DNA of 32,936 nt from Capnocytophaga sp. (GTDB lineage: Bacteria > Bacteroidota > Bacteroidia > Flavobacteriales > Flavobacteriaceae), in assembly GCA_030530525.1 (NCBI GenBank), contig JAUMUT010000001.1, forward strand, positions 178,896 to 211,831. Reading direction: 5' to 3'. Position 1 is the stretch's first letter, and every line of letters starts with the position of its first letter. Shown piece by piece: positions 30,783-32,936 of this stretch. A program made the position numbers and the translations under genes. Below the pieces are notes generated by a model. That model worked only from the letters and a program-made list of their open reading frames with translations. It was not told where the DNA came from and did no database searches.

Positions 30783-31722
30783 ATCCCGTATTTACTTAAA
30801 AATAAAAGAAGTATAGTTGCGACATACATTCCCCCTCTCTGAGGAAGTCTGCGCGAGCAGAGTATGTGAAAGGGGGAGGTTTTTTTATAAAAGGTTAGAT
30901 ATTTACCTCCCCCGTCCCCCTCCAAAGGGGGAGTTGCTTCGGTTATGCTCTCACAGGTTTCCTCCAAAGGGGGAGATAAACACCCAAAAAACCGTAGGCA
31001 TCGCCCTGATTAAATCCCGTATTTACTTAAAAATAAAAGAAGTATAGTTGCGACATACATTCCCCCTCTCTGAGGAAGTCTGCGCGAGCAGAGTATGTGA
31101 AAGGGGGAGGTTTTTTTATAAAAGGTTAGATATTTACCTCCCCCGTCCCCCTCCAAAGGGGGAGTTGCTTCGGTTATGCTCTCACAGGTTTCCTCCAAAG
31201 GGGGAGATAAACACCCAAAAAACCGTAGGCATCGCCCTGATTAAATCCCGTATTTACTTTAAAATAAAAGAAGTATAGTTGCGACATACATTCCCCCTCT
31301 CTGAGGAAGTCTGCGCGAGCAGAGTATGTGAAAGGGGGAGGTTTTTTTATAAAAGGTTAGATATTTACCTCCCCCGTCCCCCTCCAAAGGGGGAGTTGCT
31401 TCGGTTATGCTCTCACAGGTTTCCTCCAAAGGGGGAGATAAACACCCAAAAAACCGTAGGCATCGCCCTGATTAAATCCCGTATTTACTTTAAAATAAAA
31501 GAAGTATAGTTGCGGCATACATTCCCCCTCTCTGAGGGGGTAAGGGGGAGGTTTTTTATAAAAGGTTAGATATTTACCTCCCCCCGTCCCCCTCCAAAGG
31601 GGGAGTTGCTTTGGTTATGTTCTCGCAGACTGCCTCCAAAGGGGGAGTTGCTTCAGTTATGCTCTCACAGGCTTCCTCCAAAGGGGGAGAGAAAACCCCA
31701 AAAACCCGTAGGCATCGCTCTT
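30763..31722. repeat. Tandem array of 231-bp repeats with G/C-run hairpins
   Basis: Measured from 'GTAGGCATCGCCCTG', units begin at 30763, 30994, 31225 and 31456 (exact 231-base steps) and a last partial copy starts at 31708. The first three are almost identical; the fourth is diverged and 252 bases long, lacking the 'GTCTGCGCGAGCAGAG' segment and carrying a nested 42-bp repeat ('CCTCCAAAGGGGGAG...' at 31591, 31633, 31675). Each unit has two inverted-repeat regions built from CCCCCTC/GAGGGGG-type runs, one followed by TTTTTTT. 231 is a multiple of three, so identical 76-codon open frames recur, but they are translated repeat, not genes. Confidence 0.9.
30831..30885 (+). terminator. Hairpin with T-run in the first 231-bp unit, likely terminator of the ada operon
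   Basis: CCCCCT (30831-30836) can pair with AGGGGG (30871-30876); AGG and seven T follow. The same structure recurs in units two and three. Confidence 0.45.
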
Positions 31723-31771
31723 AGGAGGAAAATTTTTTTGTTAAAAATATTTTTTATTGCCAGAAAATAAT

Positions 31772-31779
31772 TACTTTTG
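31772..31779 (+). promoter_or_regulatory. Promoter -7 element for the gene at 31807
   Basis: TACTTTTG, 27 bases before the ATG, in AT-rich DNA just beyond the repeat array. Confidence 0.6.
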
Positions 31780-31806
31780 CTCTATAAATTTTAAAAACAT
31801 AGCACT

Positions 31807-32310
31807 ATGGCAAAAAATCTATTGAGTGTAGATGTGCCTGCACAGACCATCACACAAATACAAGAGAAGCTGAAAGAGCTTCGTGAGCTATTGGCTCCGT
31901 ATGTAGTAACCCTCACTGTGGAAGACCGCAAGAGTCTGCCCAAGATGAGCGATAAAACTTTGGCGTTTGTCTCCAAAACTGCCGAATATGTGAAAACCAA
32001 CCCGAAACTCATTCCCCCAATGATGGAAGCGGAGGAATTAGGCAAGGATTTCGCCGTAAATCAGGCATTACAGCCCGTTTATAACAGCCTTAAACAGCTG
32101 GTAGATAATCTTTCGGACACGCTAATGCTTTCAGGGCACGAGGCATACGCACAGGCGTTGCTTTACTACGCAAGCGTGAAGATGGCAGCCAAATTGGGCG
32201 ATGTAGATGCCAAATCTATTCAGGAAGATTTAGGAAAAAGGTTTGTAAAACAAAGCCGTTTGGCAAAAACACCCGAAAACAAACCCAATGAACCCAATCC
32301 TGAGCCGTAA
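31807..32310 (+). CDS. Conserved helical hypothetical protein
   Basis: 167 aa, soluble, all-helical: 'TITQIQEKLKELRELLAPYVVTL', 'MSDKTLAFVSKTAEYVKTNPKLIP', 'ALQPVYNSLKQLVDNLSDTLMLSGHEAYAQALLYYASVKMAAKLG', then a proline/asparagine-rich tail. I believe similar proteins are common in Bacteroidetes, but no function is known to me. It has its own promoter and a terminator at 32323-32365. Confidence 0.7.
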   Translation: MAKNLLSVDVPAQTITQIQEKLKELRELLAPYVVTLTVEDRKSLPKMSDKTLAFVSKTAEYVKTNPKLIPPMMEAEELGKDFAVNQALQPVYNSLKQLVDNLSDTLMLSGHEAYAQALLYYASVKMAAKLGDVDAKSIQEDLGKRFVKQSRLAKTPENKPNEPNPEP

Positions 32311-32322
32311 ATAGCTAACAAA

Positions 32323-32365
32323 AGGATCTATAAACTTATTTTTTTGAGTTTGTAGCTCCTTTTTT
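32323..32365 (+). terminator. Terminator after the helical hypothetical gene
   Basis: AGGATCTATAAACTTA (32323-32338) pairs with TGAGTTTGTAGCTCCT (32345-32360) through wobbles; five T follow. Confidence 0.65.
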
Positions 32366-32406
32366 ACTCCATTAAAGGCACTTTATCCTATCCTTTTCGC
32401 TAAAAA

Positions 32407-32862
32407 ATGACAAAGAAAAAGAAAGAAATATCTATTTGGCACTGGAAAAAAATTCTTTTCGTGTGCTGTATTACCTTTGTGGCGACTTTTTTACAATTGT
32501 TATGGGCGTTGAAAGACTTTACAGGCAGCGTTTCGTCTGCCGATGCGAGCACTTCACTGCCAGAAAGGATATTATCGTTATCTCTTTTAACCTTGCTATT
32601 CGTAGGCATTTTCTTTCTTAGGGGCAGGCTGTGGAACTCCCCTTTTGATATACCTATTTTCACGGGTTTGCTCGTGTTGTGTTGGTTTTACTGGGATTAT
32701 CAAATGTTTGTGGATTATGAGGCGAGTTGGAGCACTTACTCCCGAAGCGAAATACTTTTCTACACCTTGCAACTTTCCTTTTTGCCAATCTTGGTAATAG
32801 GACTGTCGTTCTATTTTGCGCTGAGGTGGTTTTTATATCATTTCTTTGTAGATAAAAAATAA
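32407..32862 (+). CDS. Membrane protein of unknown function
   Basis: 151 aa, basic start (MTKKKKE), hydrophobic segments at about 15-33, 55-72, 82-95 and 118-142. The loop 'LWNSPFDIPIFTGLLVLCWFYWDYQMFVDYEAS' is aromatic-rich. No named family. No clear promoter: TATCCTTTTCG upstream is only a weak match. Confidence 0.6.
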   Translation: MTKKKKEISIWHWKKILFVCCITFVATFLQLLWALKDFTGSVSSADASTSLPERILSLSLLTLLFVGIFFLRGRLWNSPFDIPIFTGLLVLCWFYWDYQMFVDYEASWSTYSRSEILFYTLQLSFLPILVIGLSFYFALRWFLYHFFVDKK

Positions 32863-32868
32863 TTCCAT

Positions 32869-32910
32869 TGGAGCTCAGAAGTCAAATGTTGGAGTTCAGA
32901 AGTCAAAAGT
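32869..32910. repeat. Two tandem 21-bp copies
   Basis: TGGAGCTCAGAAGTCAAATG(T) at 32869-32889 and TGGAGTTCAGAAGTCAAAAG(T) at 32890-32910, two mismatches. Follows the last gene; no coding role seen. Confidence 0.7.
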
Positions 32911-32936
32911 AGTACATGCGACGAGAAATATTGAAC

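Noticed and set aside
30817..31509. Identical 76-aa open frames repeated in tandem
   Set aside because: They are exact translations of the 231-bp repeat, start at TTG right after stop codons, and consist of G/C-run hairpin sequence; not plausible genes.
30763..31722. CRISPR array
   Set aside because: Units are contiguous 231-bp tandem repeats without unique spacers, and no cas genes are present.

Overview
The window looks like chromosomal DNA of a Bacteroidetes, most likely a Capnocytophaga-like member of the Flavobacteriaceae (inference). The evidence is a repeated -7 promoter element TAnnTTTG, sometimes with a TTG/TTTG about 19-24 bases upstream, A-rich leaders with few Shine-Dalgarno sites, low-to-moderate GC, and families typical of the group (BspA-like LRR surface protein, Rhs-tip toxin fragments, SMI1/KNR4 proteins, HXXEE and DoxX membrane proteins). 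No rRNA, tRNA, CRISPR array or insertion sequence was recognised.

Layout. (1) 1-1770: 3' end of a BspA-like LRR protein with a terminator; a gene-poor stretch with a 43-bp tandem duplication; then, on the minus strand, an orphan Rhs C-terminal tip carrying a toxin domain, overlapping a probable immunity gene. (2) 1840-6170: an AlkC/AlkD-like alkylation repair protein, a 3' scrap of a monooxygenase-like gene, a CPBP membrane protein lacking a catalytic glutamate, a truncated Crp/Fnr regulator, then an exported ABM-domain protein plus a Tat-exported amidohydrolase of the gamma-resorcylate decarboxylase type, and an AraC-type regulator. (3) 6180-9460: a strikingly AT-rich defence island. It holds a Kiwa anti-phage pair (kwaA with a single-base frameshift, and an intact kwaB/DUF4868), followed by a coupled two-gene unit: a phosphoribosyltransferase-like protein and a NADAR (YbiA-like) protein. 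The second unit is the best candidate for a little-described system here. (4) 9500-14700: ordinary metabolic and regulatory genes (VOC protein; DoxX-EVE-MarR operon; SDR-membrane protein-AraC operon; HXXEE membrane protein).

(5) 14705-29407: a long same-strand array of about twenty small proteins of the kinds seen in immunity-gene arrays of polymorphic toxin systems (SMI1/KNR4, HEAT-like, ankyrin, TPR, DUF2262-like, small membrane proteins). It contains partial paralogous duplications, a deletion derivative of a RhuM gene, and a 58-aa membrane ORF. With the Rhs tip at the left end, I infer an orphan immunity reservoir. (6) 29423-32936: Ada (alkylation response), a small membrane protein, an array of 231-bp tandem repeats with nested 42-bp repeats and G/C-run hairpins, then two conserved proteins of unknown function.

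Several loci show the same kind of decay: gene tips joined to new neighbours, 3' tails left behind, and N-terminal modules duplicated without their C-termini. This points to repeated homologous recombination and gene conversion across the window.
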